From positions 1 through 55,000 of the forward strand of contig CACASB010000003.1 of NCBI GenBank assembly GCA_902535155.1: a stretch of DNA of 55,000 nucleotides. Reading direction: 5' to 3'. The position numbers were made by a program, and so were the translations under genes. The notes under the pieces were generated by a model. That model was given only the letters and a program-made list of their open reading frames with translations. It had not been told where the DNA came from and did no database searches. Of the stretch, positions 15,204 to 23,526 are shown in pieces; the first letter of the stretch is position 1; each line of letters starts with the position of its first letter. This stretch comes from an uncultured Pelagibacteraceae bacterium. GTDB taxonomy: Bacteria > Pseudomonadota > Alphaproteobacteria > Pelagibacterales > Pelagibacteraceae.

Positions 15204-15887
15204 ATGCGCTGGAATTCAAAATTTTTATACCCCAAATCAACAAGATCCTTAGTCAATGGCTCTAGACATTATTCCTTGGATGGATCAAGCTTACCATCTG
15301 TTACAACGATTTTATCAGCTACTAAAAGTGAGGAGGACAAAGCTGCTATTCTTGCTTGGAAACAAAGGGTAGGTAATGTTGAAGCAGAAAGAATTAAGAA
15401 AGAGGCCTCAGCCAGAGGGAGTTCAATGCATTCTTATATAGAGCAGTTTTTATATGGAAAATTAAATCAAGAATTACTAGAGGATAACAATAAATCTAAA
15501 AAAATGGCAGAAGAAATTATTGATAATGGTTTAAAAAATAAATTGCTAGAGGTATGGGGGGCTGAAGCCACAATATATTATCCTGGTAAATATGCAGGCA
15601 CTGCAGACTGTATAGGAGTTTACGAAGGCAAAGAGTCAATTCTAGATTTTAAACAGAGCAATAAACCAAAAAAAGAGGAATACATAGAGGATTACTTTTT
15701 ACAAATTGGGGCTTATTCTCTAGCTCACAATACTGTTTACAATTCTAATATTACACAAGGTGTAATTTTATTGTGTACTGTAGATAGATTGTTTCAGGAT
15801 TTTAAAATTGAAGGCAACGAACTAATAAATTTTCAAAACAAATTTCTTGAGAGAGTTGAAAAATTTTATCACTTAATAAACAAATAA
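15204..15887 (+). CDS. PD-(D/E)XK exonuclease, MGME1/phage-exonuclease-like
   Basis: 227-residue protein resembling mitochondrial genome maintenance exonuclease and phage recombination exonucleases. The helix ARGSSMHSYIEQFLYG gives the RecB-like G..H motif; the catalytic core is YAGTADCIGVYEGKESILDFKQ, with Asp in GTADC and D-x-K in LDFKQ; then DYFLQIGAYSLAHN contains the Q..AY motif of RecB-type nucleases. It probably degrades single-stranded DNA ends. It follows rmuC and precedes exonuclease I, giving a run of DNA-processing genes. Whether it is ancestral or phage-derived is not decided by the sequence. Confidence 0.85.
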   Translation: MRWNSKFLYPKSTRSLVNGSRHYSLDGSSLPSVTTILSATKSEEDKAAILAWKQRVGNVEAERIKKEASARGSSMHSYIEQFLYGKLNQELLEDNNKSKKMAEEIIDNGLKNKLLEVWGAEATIYYPGKYAGTADCIGVYEGKESILDFKQSNKPKKEEYIEDYFLQIGAYSLAHNTVYNSNITQGVILLCTVDRLFQDFKIEGNELINFQNKFLERVEKFYHLINK

Positions 15888-15985
15888 TTATTTGACTTTA
15901 CTTAAAATTAATATACTTAAAACTTACTTGCTACTTGTTTAGATGCGAGCCTTCACACCTTCCAATTAGCATTAAATTATAAATT

Positions 15986-17416
15986 ATGAACATAGTAATT
16001 TGGGATATAGAATCTTCAAGCTCTAGTACAGATTTTGGAAGTATTATTGAAATAGGTGGAATTTTAGTAGATGAAAACTTAGTAGAAAAAGAAAGATTCA
16101 ATTTAAGGTGTAGACTTCCAGAAGGAGAAATTCCCCAATGTATGGCTCTTCTTGTTAACAAAACTGATGTTAAAATGCTAACAAAAGCAAATCTAAGTCA
16201 TTATCAAATGTTATCTCAAGTTGAGATGATTTTTAAAAAGTGGAGCCCAGCTATATTCTTAGGTTGGTCCAATATAGGTTTTGACGATGAAATGATCAGA
16301 AAAGAGTTCTTCAAAGGATTAAGATATCCATACATTACAAATTCATCCCCAAACAAAAGACATGATGGTTTAAATATTGCTCGAGGAGCGTTTGCTTTAA
16401 ATAATAAAATTTTAAAAACTGAGACCAATCAAAAAGGGAATGCTGTAATGAAGCTAGAATCTTTAGCTAGGATGAACGGTTTTGAGACTAAAGGAGCTCA
16501 TAGCGCCTTGTTTGATGCAGAACTTACCCATAAAGTTCTAGGTTTAATAAAGAACAAACAACAAGACACATGGGGTAATTTTTTAAAGACTTCAAATAAG
16601 CTTGATACAGAAACAATAATAAAAAAAGAGAAGATTATTACTCTTAATGAGTACTTTTACGGAAAATCAAGACTTTATCTTTGTGCGCCTCTTCATCCAA
16701 AATTTTGTATTCATCCAATATATCAATGGGGGCAGGCTGTAGACCTTAGAGTTAACGTTGAGCCCCTTTTAAAAATGTCTATCAACGAACTAAAATCGGA
16801 GATGAAAAAAACACCAAAATTTTTAAGAACTATTAGGTCAAATAAAGCACCAATAATAATAGGTAAAGAGTATGGCATGAAGGTTGAACCTTATAGTGCT
16901 ATGGATGTTTCTTTAATAAATAAAAGAGCAGAACTTGTAAACACAAATGAAAAATTTTCTGAGAATATCTTAACTGCATTAAGAGAAATTGCCGAGGAAA
17001 AAGAACAGTCAAAATCTCAAGAAGATATAGAGCCAGAGGAAAGTATTTACGTAAAATTTACCCCTAACAAAGATACTAATTTATTTCAAAAATGGCATGA
17101 AGCACCATGGAATGACAAATTAAGATTACTAGATAAATTCGAAGATCAAAGAATGGTTGGATTCGGAAAAAAAATAATATTTCAAGAAGCTCCCCATGTA
17201 TTACCAGAGTCTATGTTAAAAAAAATCAAGATGGAAATTGCTAAACGAATATTAAGTGAAAAAAAGGAAAAATGGTGGACATGTAAAGAATTTTATCATG
17301 AGTGTGACAATCTGAGAGATAAATTTACTAATGAAGGCAATGAGCTAAATTTAAAGTTTCTCGATCAATTAAATAATTACGTAATGTCAATTGAAAAAAA
17401 ATATAAAAATATTTGA
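15986..17416 (+). CDS. sbcB: Exodeoxyribonuclease I
   Basis: 3'-to-5' single-strand DNA exonuclease used in recombination and mismatch repair. The 476-residue length equals that of E. coli ExoI (475). DEDDh residues are seen: D-x-E in IVIWDIESSS near the start, GWSNIGFDDEMIRKEFF for the second Asp, and AHSALFDAELTHK for His and last Asp. The ExoI-specific middle domain is recognisable at APLHPKFCIHPIY and PIIIGKEYGM. Its presence in a small genome next to rmuC and another exonuclease suggests a local DNA-repair module. A start upstream is excluded by stops. Confidence 0.88.
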   Translation: MNIVIWDIESSSSSTDFGSIIEIGGILVDENLVEKERFNLRCRLPEGEIPQCMALLVNKTDVKMLTKANLSHYQMLSQVEMIFKKWSPAIFLGWSNIGFDDEMIRKEFFKGLRYPYITNSSPNKRHDGLNIARGAFALNNKILKTETNQKGNAVMKLESLARMNGFETKGAHSALFDAELTHKVLGLIKNKQQDTWGNFLKTSNKLDTETIIKKEKIITLNEYFYGKSRLYLCAPLHPKFCIHPIYQWGQAVDLRVNVEPLLKMSINELKSEMKKTPKFLRTIRSNKAPIIIGKEYGMKVEPYSAMDVSLINKRAELVNTNEKFSENILTALREIAEEKEQSKSQEDIEPEESIYVKFTPNKDTNLFQKWHEAPWNDKLRLLDKFEDQRMVGFGKKIIFQEAPHVLPESMLKKIKMEIAKRILSEKKEKWWTCKEFYHECDNLRDKFTNEGNELNLKFLDQLNNYVMSIEKKYKNI

Positions 17417-17482
17417 TGTGGATAAAACTATTTAAATTATTTAAGAACTTGAATATAAAAAGAAATTTTATATAAGAAATAT

Positions 17483-17800
17483 ATGGCAACAGTAAATGTT
17501 ACAGATGAAAATTTTGAGTCAGAAGTTATCAAGGCCGGAAAACCAGTAGTTGTTGATTTTTGGGCTGAGTGGTGTGGACCATGTAAACAGATCGGACCTA
17601 TACTAGAAGAAATTTCTGACGAAATGTCCGAAGTAGTAATTGCTAAGCACAATATTGATAATGAACCTAATACCCCTACTAAGTATGGAGTAAGAGGAAT
17701 TCCTACCATGTTACTATTCTCAGGTGGTGAGCTTAAAGCGACTAAAGTTGGAGCAACCACAAAATCTAATATTGTGTCCTGGATTAAAGAAAATATTTAA
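17483..17800 (+). CDS. trxA: Thioredoxin
   Basis: 105-residue cytoplasmic thioredoxin that reduces protein disulfides, recycled by thioredoxin reductase. The redox motif WCGPC lies at residues 30-34 (Cys31, Cys34), with buried Asp25, cis-Pro in RGIPTMLLF, and the GATTKSNIVSWI end. Length is standard. It is convergent with folC; their stop codons overlap by 4 nt. The sbcB gene lies 66 bp upstream. The order trxA-folC-accD-trpA-trpB-trpF is commonly seen in alphaproteobacteria. Confidence 0.97.
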   Translation: MATVNVTDENFESEVIKAGKPVVVDFWAEWCGPCKQIGPILEEISDEMSEVVIAKHNIDNEPNTPTKYGVRGIPTMLLFSGGELKATKVGATTKSNIVSWIKENI

Positions 17801-19062
17801 TTAAGATTTAAAACTTCACCAGCCAAATAAAGACTTCCTGCGCATAAAAAAATACAATTATCATCTTTGTTATTCATTAGCAAAGACTCCTCAATGCTTT
17901 CTGCAGTATGAATATTTTTGTTACCAAGTTTCTTTTTAAATTCTTCTTTAGATATTGAACCTTCTTGATTAGGAATATCTACTAGAGTTATTGATTTTAC
18001 AGAATTCTCAAATTGATTAACAAACTCTCTATGAGGCTTATCATTCATCATCCCACATATAAGATGGACTTTTTCGTTTTGCTGTTTAACCCACTTTGAA
18101 ATTGAAATTGCTGAGTTAATATTATGTCCTCCGTCTATTATAAGCCTATTTTCACCTATTAAACTTTTTAATTTACCAGACTTAATTTCTTCCAAACGTC
18201 CTTTTAGTCTCATTTTTTTCATGCTATTTTTGATGTTATCATCAGAAATATCAAATATTTTTCTAACAGCTGCTACTGAAGTGCTGATATTGTAAATTTG
18301 GTGATCACCAATTAAATTAGGCTGAGGTAACATTATCTCTCCTAATTCATCCTGATAATGAATAAAATTATTTTCAGATTTTGTTACATTAAAGTCGTCA
18401 CCAAAAAAATATTTTTTAGATTTATTTTTTATTAATGATTTTTTAATTTTTGTTTTTATCTCTGAATTCATTTGATTGTTGACGAATATATTGGATATCG
18501 GTAATGAACTAGTTTTTTCATAAATTACACCTTCTATTGTTTTATTATCCAACCAATTTAAATGATCTAAGTGAATTACTCCTAAAAGTGTGAGCAAATT
18601 TTGTTTAAACACATTTGTGCTGTCAAATCTATGAAATAGACCAGCCTCTATAATATTTACATTATCTTTAAAATTTTCAGCATATTTTATAAAGGCACTT
18701 GTTAATATTTCGAAAACTGTTGCATTATCGTCTCCTAATATTCTATCAACATCTTCCAATAGAATAGCAAGATCGTTTTCACTTATTTCATTGTTATTAA
18801 AAACAAATCTTTCTGTATATGATTGTAAATGAGGAGAGGTGTATAAATTATATTTATAACTAGACTCTTTTAAAATAGTGCTTAGAGCTGTAGCCATAGA
18901 AGCTTTTGCATTCGTCCCAACTACTGTTACAACATTATGTAACTTATTTTGTGGATTTCCCAATTTATTGAGTAAATTAAAGGTTCTGTCTAGTGAGAGA
19001 TCAATCTTCTTACTATGACGCTTCTCTATTTTCGATATTATTTTCTGAAGTTTTGTCACCAT
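17797..19062 (-). CDS. folC: Folylpolyglutamate synthase / dihydrofolate synthase
   Basis: Adds glutamate to dihydropteroate and to folates, using ATP. The 421-residue protein has the family plan: N-terminal IDLSLDRTFNLLNKLGNP, P-loop, the TSPHLQSYTERF strand, EAGLFHRFDSTN, and a Mur-ligase-like C-terminal domain with LIIDGGHNINSA. The P-loop at residues 49-56 reads GTNAKASM, while the family has GTNGKGST: both glycines are alanine, which is unusual for a nucleotide-binding loop. The start overlaps accD by 50 nt; the N-terminus fits family length, so it is accepted. Confidence 0.93.
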   Translation of the reverse strand: MVTKLQKIISKIEKRHSKKIDLSLDRTFNLLNKLGNPQNKLHNVVTVVGTNAKASMATALSTILKESSYKYNLYTSPHLQSYTERFVFNNNEISENDLAILLEDVDRILGDDNATVFEILTSAFIKYAENFKDNVNIIEAGLFHRFDSTNVFKQNLLTLLGVIHLDHLNWLDNKTIEGVIYEKTSSLPISNIFVNNQMNSEIKTKIKKSLIKNKSKKYFFGDDFNVTKSENNFIHYQDELGEIMLPQPNLIGDHQIYNISTSVAAVRKIFDISDDNIKNSMKKMRLKGRLEEIKSGKLKSLIGENRLIIDGGHNINSAISISKWVKQQNEKVHLICGMMNDKPHREFVNQFENSVKSITLVDIPNQEGSISKEEFKKKLGNKNIHTAESIEESLLMNNKDDNCIFLCAGSLYLAGEVLNLN

Positions 19063-19942
19063 GCTCTATTTTTACCTCAGATTGCTTCTTTAGCAAGATA
19101 GATAACAATATACCAATTTTTTCTGGTAGATCTTTCCTTTGGATTATTGTGTCAACAAAACCACAGGTTTGAACGTGCTCTGATTTTTGAAAATTTTCTG
19201 GTAACTCCTCTTTAACAGTTCCCTCAATTACACGTCTTCCAGCAAAAGCTATCAAAGCGCCTGGCTCAGCAATTTGAATATCACCGAGCATTGCATATGA
19301 AGCAGTGATTCCCCCTGCAACTGGATCAGCAAATAATACAATATATGGAATTTTATTTTTCTTAAGTTCATTTATAGCAAGAGTTGTTCTTGTCATTTGG
19401 TTTAACGAAATAATTGACTCTTGCATTTTCATCCCCCCACCTGTTGCGACGACCAATAGGGGTTGTTTGTTTGAAACAGAATTTTGTGCCGCAAATAAAA
19501 AGGCCTCACCTTCTGCTGCTCCAATACTAGCCCCCATGTAATTAAAATCAGATGCAATAGCTGTTAATCTTATATTATTTATTGATCCATCAACCACCAC
19601 CATACTACAGTTTAAACCTGTTTTTTTTCGTGCATCACTAAGTCTATCCTTGTATGACTTTGAATCTACAAAGTTTAAAGGATCATCTGGTGGCATTGGA
19701 GTTTTAAGGACTTGGTAGTTATCTTTTCCAAACAATAAGTCAAATCTCTGCTTAGGATTAATTCGATGATGTTTATTGCAGTCAGGGCAAACCCATAAAT
19801 TATTTTCTAAATCCTTTTTTAAAATTGGACCTTTGCAACAAGATGTCCAATCACTTTCCTCCATGTCTTTACGAGATGGTCTTTTTTTTAAAAGTTTTTT
19901 AATTTTTTGTCCAAAATCTAGAGTTTTTTTTAACCAGTTCAT
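19013..19942 (-). CDS. accD: Acetyl-CoA carboxylase carboxyltransferase subunit beta
   Basis: Beta half of the carboxyltransferase that makes malonyl-CoA together with AccA (41.5 kb). 309 residues. The crotonase-fold core is plain: SMVVVDGSI, GASIGAAEGEAF, VATGGGMKMQES and ADPVAGGITASYAMLGD. The N-terminal zinc ribbon is aberrant: Cys35 and Cys36 are adjacent instead of forming a C-x-x-C pair, while Cys52 and Cys55 form the second normal pair. This could be a local two-residue deletion still able to bind zinc, or loss of the site. It overlaps trpA by 4 nt (ATGA) and folC by 50. Confidence 0.95.
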   Translation of the reverse strand: MNWLKKTLDFGQKIKKLLKKRPSRKDMEESDWTSCCKGPILKKDLENNLWVCPDCNKHHRINPKQRFDLLFGKDNYQVLKTPMPPDDPLNFVDSKSYKDRLSDARKKTGLNCSMVVVDGSINNIRLTAIASDFNYMGASIGAAEGEAFLFAAQNSVSNKQPLLVVATGGGMKMQESIISLNQMTRTTLAINELKKNKIPYIVLFADPVAGGITASYAMLGDIQIAEPGALIAFAGRRVIEGTVKEELPENFQKSEHVQTCGFVDTIIQRKDLPEKIGILLSILLKKQSEVKIEHGDKTSENNIENREAS

Positions 19943-20739
19943 AAAATTTTATTCTTTAATTTTCTTACTAATCTACCTACATTTGTGACAGGATTTTGTC
20001 TATCTTTTAAACTCATTGTTATTTCTCGACAAATTGCGCTTCCAACAACTAGACCGTCAGCAGATCTCAGATTCGAAATAGTTTTTTCGGTAATACCAAA
20101 ACCTATTACAACATTTTTTGATGGTTTGATTTTTTTTATAACATTATAATTTTTAATGATTCTTTTTATACTATATTTTAAAGCAGACCCTGTAGTTGAT
20201 ATAGTTGAAATCATATAAATCATTTCATGTGAATATTTTATTATCTCTTTAATTCTTTTCAAAGTTGTAGTAGGGGCTATCAATTGAACGAAACAAATAG
20301 AATTTTTCTTACACAATTTGGCAAAATTTTTATTATCAGGAAATGATAAATCAACAACAATTAACCCATCAACACCAGACGCTTTACATTTTTGAATAAA
20401 TTTTTTATCTCCATAATTAAATATCATTTGGTAGTAACCCATCAATATCATTGGTTTAGATGGTTTTAATTTCTTAAATCTTTTTACAAGTTTAAAAATA
20501 TCATTTAATCGAATACCATTTTGCAAGGCTCTGTAAGAACTATTTTGAATATCTTTGCCATCAGCTGTTGGACAATTGTGAGGTATTCCCCATTCTGCAA
20601 TATCCAAATCTTTCGATATTGAATTTAGTATTTGTAGGGATTTTTCCTTAGTATTATCACCGCAAACTGTATAGGATATTAATGCAGGTCTATTTTCTTT
20701 TTTTGCAATCTTAAAGGCATTGTTAATTGAATTTTTCAT
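19939..20739 (-). CDS. trpA: Tryptophan synthase alpha subunit
   Basis: Cleaves indole-3-glycerol phosphate to indole, passed to TrpB by a tunnel. 266-residue TIM barrel. Catalytic residues fall at exactly the E. coli numbering: Glu49 in IAEWG and Asp60 in TADGK. Other motifs: LIAPTTTLKRI, STTGSA near loop 6, IGFGITEK and GLVVGSAI. The stretch around the active site reads GIPHNCPTADGK where most TrpA have a PFSDPxADGP type sequence, so this copy is divergent. It sits in the usual trpF-trpB-trpA order with 4-nt overlaps to trpB and accD, implying translational coupling. Confidence 0.9.
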   Translation of the reverse strand: MKNSINNAFKIAKKENRPALISYTVCGDNTKEKSLQILNSISKDLDIAEWGIPHNCPTADGKDIQNSSYRALQNGIRLNDIFKLVKRFKKLKPSKPMILMGYYQMIFNYGDKKFIQKCKASGVDGLIVVDLSFPDNKNFAKLCKKNSICFVQLIAPTTTLKRIKEIIKYSHEMIYMISTISTTGSALKYSIKRIIKNYNVIKKIKPSKNVVIGFGITEKTISNLRSADGLVVGSAICREITMSLKDRQNPVTNVGRLVRKLKNKIL

Positions 20740-21950
20740 TTGGGATAATATCCTAATTGTTCAATATAGATTTTTTTATCTTTGTAACCTTTTCCACAAT
20801 TGTTGACCACAAGCACATCACTCTTTTTCAATTTTGGAGCTAAACGAATACATTCACTCCATGCATGTGCTGGTTCTAAACTTGGTCTTATATCTTCTAG
20901 TTTAGTAATCAACTTGAAGGCGGCTAATGCTTCTTTATCTGAAGCATTCGTGTATCGTGCTCTCCCAGTATCTTTAAGCAATCCATGCAGTGGACTTGAG
21001 CCAGGATAGTCCAAACCCGCACTTAGGGAATGTGTATCTGCGATTTGACCTTCTTTGTTAGTTAAACAATATTGTGCAGCTCCATGTAAAATAGCTACTT
21101 TTGCGTTCGTGGATAAAGGCGCAGCATACTTTGCCTCAACACCAACTAGTTCAACATGTTTTTTATCGTAGTCAATGAACTCATTCCAAAATCCTAGCGC
21201 GCTACTTCCTCCACCTATTACATTGATTAATTTAAGTTTAGGTATTTCACCAAACTCCTTTATTAATTGTTTTTTTAATTCTCTTGAAATTTGAGAAGTT
21301 GACCATGCACAAATTTTTAAAAAAATATTGCAACCAATTGCTGAGCCTACCGCGAGATGTGTATTATCACAGTTTGAAACATAGTGGCGCATACACTCAG
21401 AAACAGCATCTACCAAAGTTTTTGAACCTGAGTCGACAGGTACAACTTCAGCACCCGCGTCACGTATGAATTTTACGTTAGGTGCTTGTCTAGAAATATC
21501 TTTTGTTCCCATAAAAATTTTGCACTTTAAATTCATTTTTTTTGCTGCCATTGCAAGATTTTTTCCAAACATTCCGGCACCAGTATCACCTGCTATGTAA
21601 CGTTTACCACTTTCTTTACAAATTAATGCGTTGACAGTTGCATGATACGCCTTGTGCGCATCACCGTTTATAGCAGACACGTCTTTACACCAAATTTGAG
21701 CTCCACCTAAATGTCTAGTTAAATTTTCTAATTTAAAAAAGGGTGTTTCACCTCCAAGATAATGTTTAAAATAATGATCCCTTTTTTTGAGAAATTTTCT
21801 ATCTTTTCTCAATTTTTCAAAAAGCTTAGATAAATCCTCAATTGGCTTTCGCATTGTCTCTGCACAATAGTTTCCACCAAATTTATTTCCATAAAATCCA
21901 AACTTATCGTGCTGGTCAATAAGAGGGGTCTTTTTCTTTAATTTAATCAT
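20736..21950 (-). CDS. trpB: Tryptophan synthase beta subunit, divergent
   Basis: PLP enzyme that joins indole and serine to tryptophan. 404 residues. The PLP lysine is Lys100 in GDAHKAYH; the phosphate loop GGGSSALG and the motif SAGLDYPG are present. Several near-invariant spots are altered: the catalytic Glu of AETGAGQHG is Asp122 in AGDTGAGMFG with an extra Gly before it; the usual GSVAGPHP segment reads GSAIGCNIF; and the C-terminal SGRGDKD reads CGKGYKDK. So this is either a fast-evolved TrpB or a variant subtype with a shifted substrate. Location between trpF and trpA strongly supports a tryptophan role. Confidence 0.85.
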   Translation of the reverse strand: MIKLKKKTPLIDQHDKFGFYGNKFGGNYCAETMRKPIEDLSKLFEKLRKDRKFLKKRDHYFKHYLGGETPFFKLENLTRHLGGAQIWCKDVSAINGDAHKAYHATVNALICKESGKRYIAGDTGAGMFGKNLAMAAKKMNLKCKIFMGTKDISRQAPNVKFIRDAGAEVVPVDSGSKTLVDAVSECMRHYVSNCDNTHLAVGSAIGCNIFLKICAWSTSQISRELKKQLIKEFGEIPKLKLINVIGGGSSALGFWNEFIDYDKKHVELVGVEAKYAAPLSTNAKVAILHGAAQYCLTNKEGQIADTHSLSAGLDYPGSSPLHGLLKDTGRARYTNASDKEALAAFKLITKLEDIRPSLEPAHAWSECIRLAPKLKKSDVLVVNNCGKGYKDKKIYIEQLGYYPK

Positions 21951-22566
21951 TTAATTTTTTAACGTTGTCTAAGAAAATTTTTACTTTAGAAATATCTTTT
22001 AATCCAGATGTCTCTACACCCCCAGATATATCAATATAATTACAAATTTTCATAAACTTATCAAGATTATCGTTGTGTTTAATGTTTCCAGCTATCATCC
22101 TATTAATATTGTCTGGCACATTTTCCATTAAAGTGTGGTCAAATTCTAATGATTTTTCATACCCTTTACCGTCAAATAATATTATATCAGAACAATCCTC
22201 GTATTTCTTATATTTGATAATATCTTCTTTAGTCTCGACGGTAATTGCAGAAATTATCTTTTTGTTATATTTCTTTTTTATTGATTTTATTTCATCAGGT
22301 GTACAATCGTAAATTTGATAATAATCAAAATTTAGATTTTGCATTTCGTTTAAAATAAATTCATCGGGTTTAACAAGCACAGATACAAATTGAGATTTTT
22401 TATTGTCAACTTTGAGAAGTTTCTGAAGAGAATTTATATCAACAAATCTTTTGGATTTTGGATAATTACATATAAAACCAATTAATTCAGGAGGATATTT
22501 ATAGTTTATTAAAAAATTTAATGTTTTGCTATCAGATATGCCACAGATTTTACATTCAAGTTTCAT
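21943..22566 (-). CDS. trpF: Phosphoribosylanthranilate isomerase
   Basis: Isomerises phosphoribosylanthranilate to CdRP in tryptophan synthesis. 207-residue TIM barrel with catalytic Cys in KICGI at the N-terminus, the YPKSKRF strand typical of the family, catalytic Asp region ILFDGKGYEKSLEFD, and phosphate-binding ISGGVETSGLKD near the C-terminus. Divergent like the trpAB that follow: the usual GFVFYPKSPR appears as GFICNYPKSKR. It overlaps trpB by 8 nt and pyrF by 1 nt. Confidence 0.9.
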   Translation of the reverse strand: MKLECKICGISDSKTLNFLINYKYPPELIGFICNYPKSKRFVDINSLQKLLKVDNKKSQFVSVLVKPDEFILNEMQNLNFDYYQIYDCTPDEIKSIKKKYNKKIISAITVETKEDIIKYKKYEDCSDIILFDGKGYEKSLEFDHTLMENVPDNINRMIAGNIKHNDNLDKFMKICNYIDISGGVETSGLKDISKVKIFLDNVKKLND

Positions 22567-23234
22567 TAACTTAAATGATCACTGAGTTTTTTGAAATTTT
22601 GTTTAATGTTTCCTTTTGTTAAATCTCTCCCTATTACTATCCAGTCACTTCCTTGTTTAAATGCTTCCCGGGGTGTTGTAACCCTTTTTTGATCATCTGC
22701 TTTTGAAGAAATTCTGATTCCAGGGGTAATTATCTCTTTATTGAAATTTTTTTTTACTAACTTAACTTCTAAAGGACTACATACAATTGCATCAAGCTTA
22801 GCCTTTTTAGCTAATCTCGCCTGCATTACCACAATTTCTTTCAAAGTTCTTTTATGACCAATACTTTTTAAATCTTTATTATCTAAAGAGGTTAAAGTTG
22901 TAACTCCGACAATCTTAATTTTACCAGAAACTTTTTTAACTTCTCTCAAAGCTTTTATTCCAGAAGAAATATGAACTGTCAGATAATTTATTTTTAAATC
23001 CTTTAATGCAATTATAGTAGATGACATTGTGTTTGGAATATCATGAAGTTTGAGATCAGCAAAAATAATTTTTTTTTTTAACTTTGAAATAAAATTTCTT
23101 CCATTTTTTGAATTAAGAAATTCTAAACCAAATTTATAACCAATTTTAAAATTTTTAGGTTTACTTTGGTTAATCAATGACTTTGCTTTTTTTTGGCTCT
23201 TTGTATCAATTGCAATAAAAATTTTATTTTTCAT
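22566..23234 (-). CDS. pyrF: Orotidine 5'-phosphate decarboxylase
   Basis: Last step of UMP synthesis. 222-residue TIM barrel with the catalytic Asp/Lys tetrad motif ADLKLHDIPNT, the loop VGVTTLTSL, and the phosphate-binding ends TPGIRI and VIGRDLTKG; the DDQKRVTTP segment is diagnostic for group I PyrF. Start ATG lies 11 nt inside the end of ihfB and the stop overlaps trpF, so it is embedded in the operon from rpsA. Confidence 0.95.
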   Translation of the reverse strand: MKNKIFIAIDTKSQKKAKSLINQSKPKNFKIGYKFGLEFLNSKNGRNFISKLKKKIIFADLKLHDIPNTMSSTIIALKDLKINYLTVHISSGIKALREVKKVSGKIKIVGVTTLTSLDNKDLKSIGHKRTLKEIVVMQARLAKKAKLDAIVCSPLEVKLVKKNFNKEIITPGIRISSKADDQKRVTTPREAFKQGSDWIVIGRDLTKGNIKQNFKKLSDHLS

Positions 23235-23511
23235 TTATTAACTTGTACAAATCTTTGCCCATCTTAAAATTTATTGTTTTTTTTTCTTGTACAAACACAG
23301 TTTCTCCAGTCTTTGGATTCCTTGAATTTCTACTTTTTTGAATTTTAGTAAAAAAAACCATCATTCCCCTAATTTCAACTCTTTCGTTATTTTTTAAAGC
23401 TGTTTTTATTTCCTTAATAAATATATCAAAAAATCTCAATAAATCTTTCTTTAATAAGTGAGGGTAAATTTTATTTAACTTTTTTAATAAATCTGATTTT
23501 GTAACTGACAA
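23224..23511 (-). CDS. ihfB: Integration host factor beta / HU-family DNA-bending protein
   Basis: 95-residue histone-like DNA-binding protein. The flexible arm region with the DNA-intercalating proline is seen in SRNPKTGETVFV; the body has VEIRGMMVFF and the C-terminal NFKMGKDLYKLIN. Position right behind rpsA is the classical place of ihfB (himD) in proteobacteria, which favours IHF-beta over HU. It would pair with IhfA encoded elsewhere. Spacing to rpsA is 15 bp. Confidence 0.87.
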   Translation of the reverse strand: MSVTKSDLLKKLNKIYPHLLKKDLLRFFDIFIKEIKTALKNNERVEIRGMMVFFTKIQKSRNSRNPKTGETVFVQEKKTINFKMGKDLYKLINEK

Positions 23512-23526
23512 TTTATTTTGTAAATA

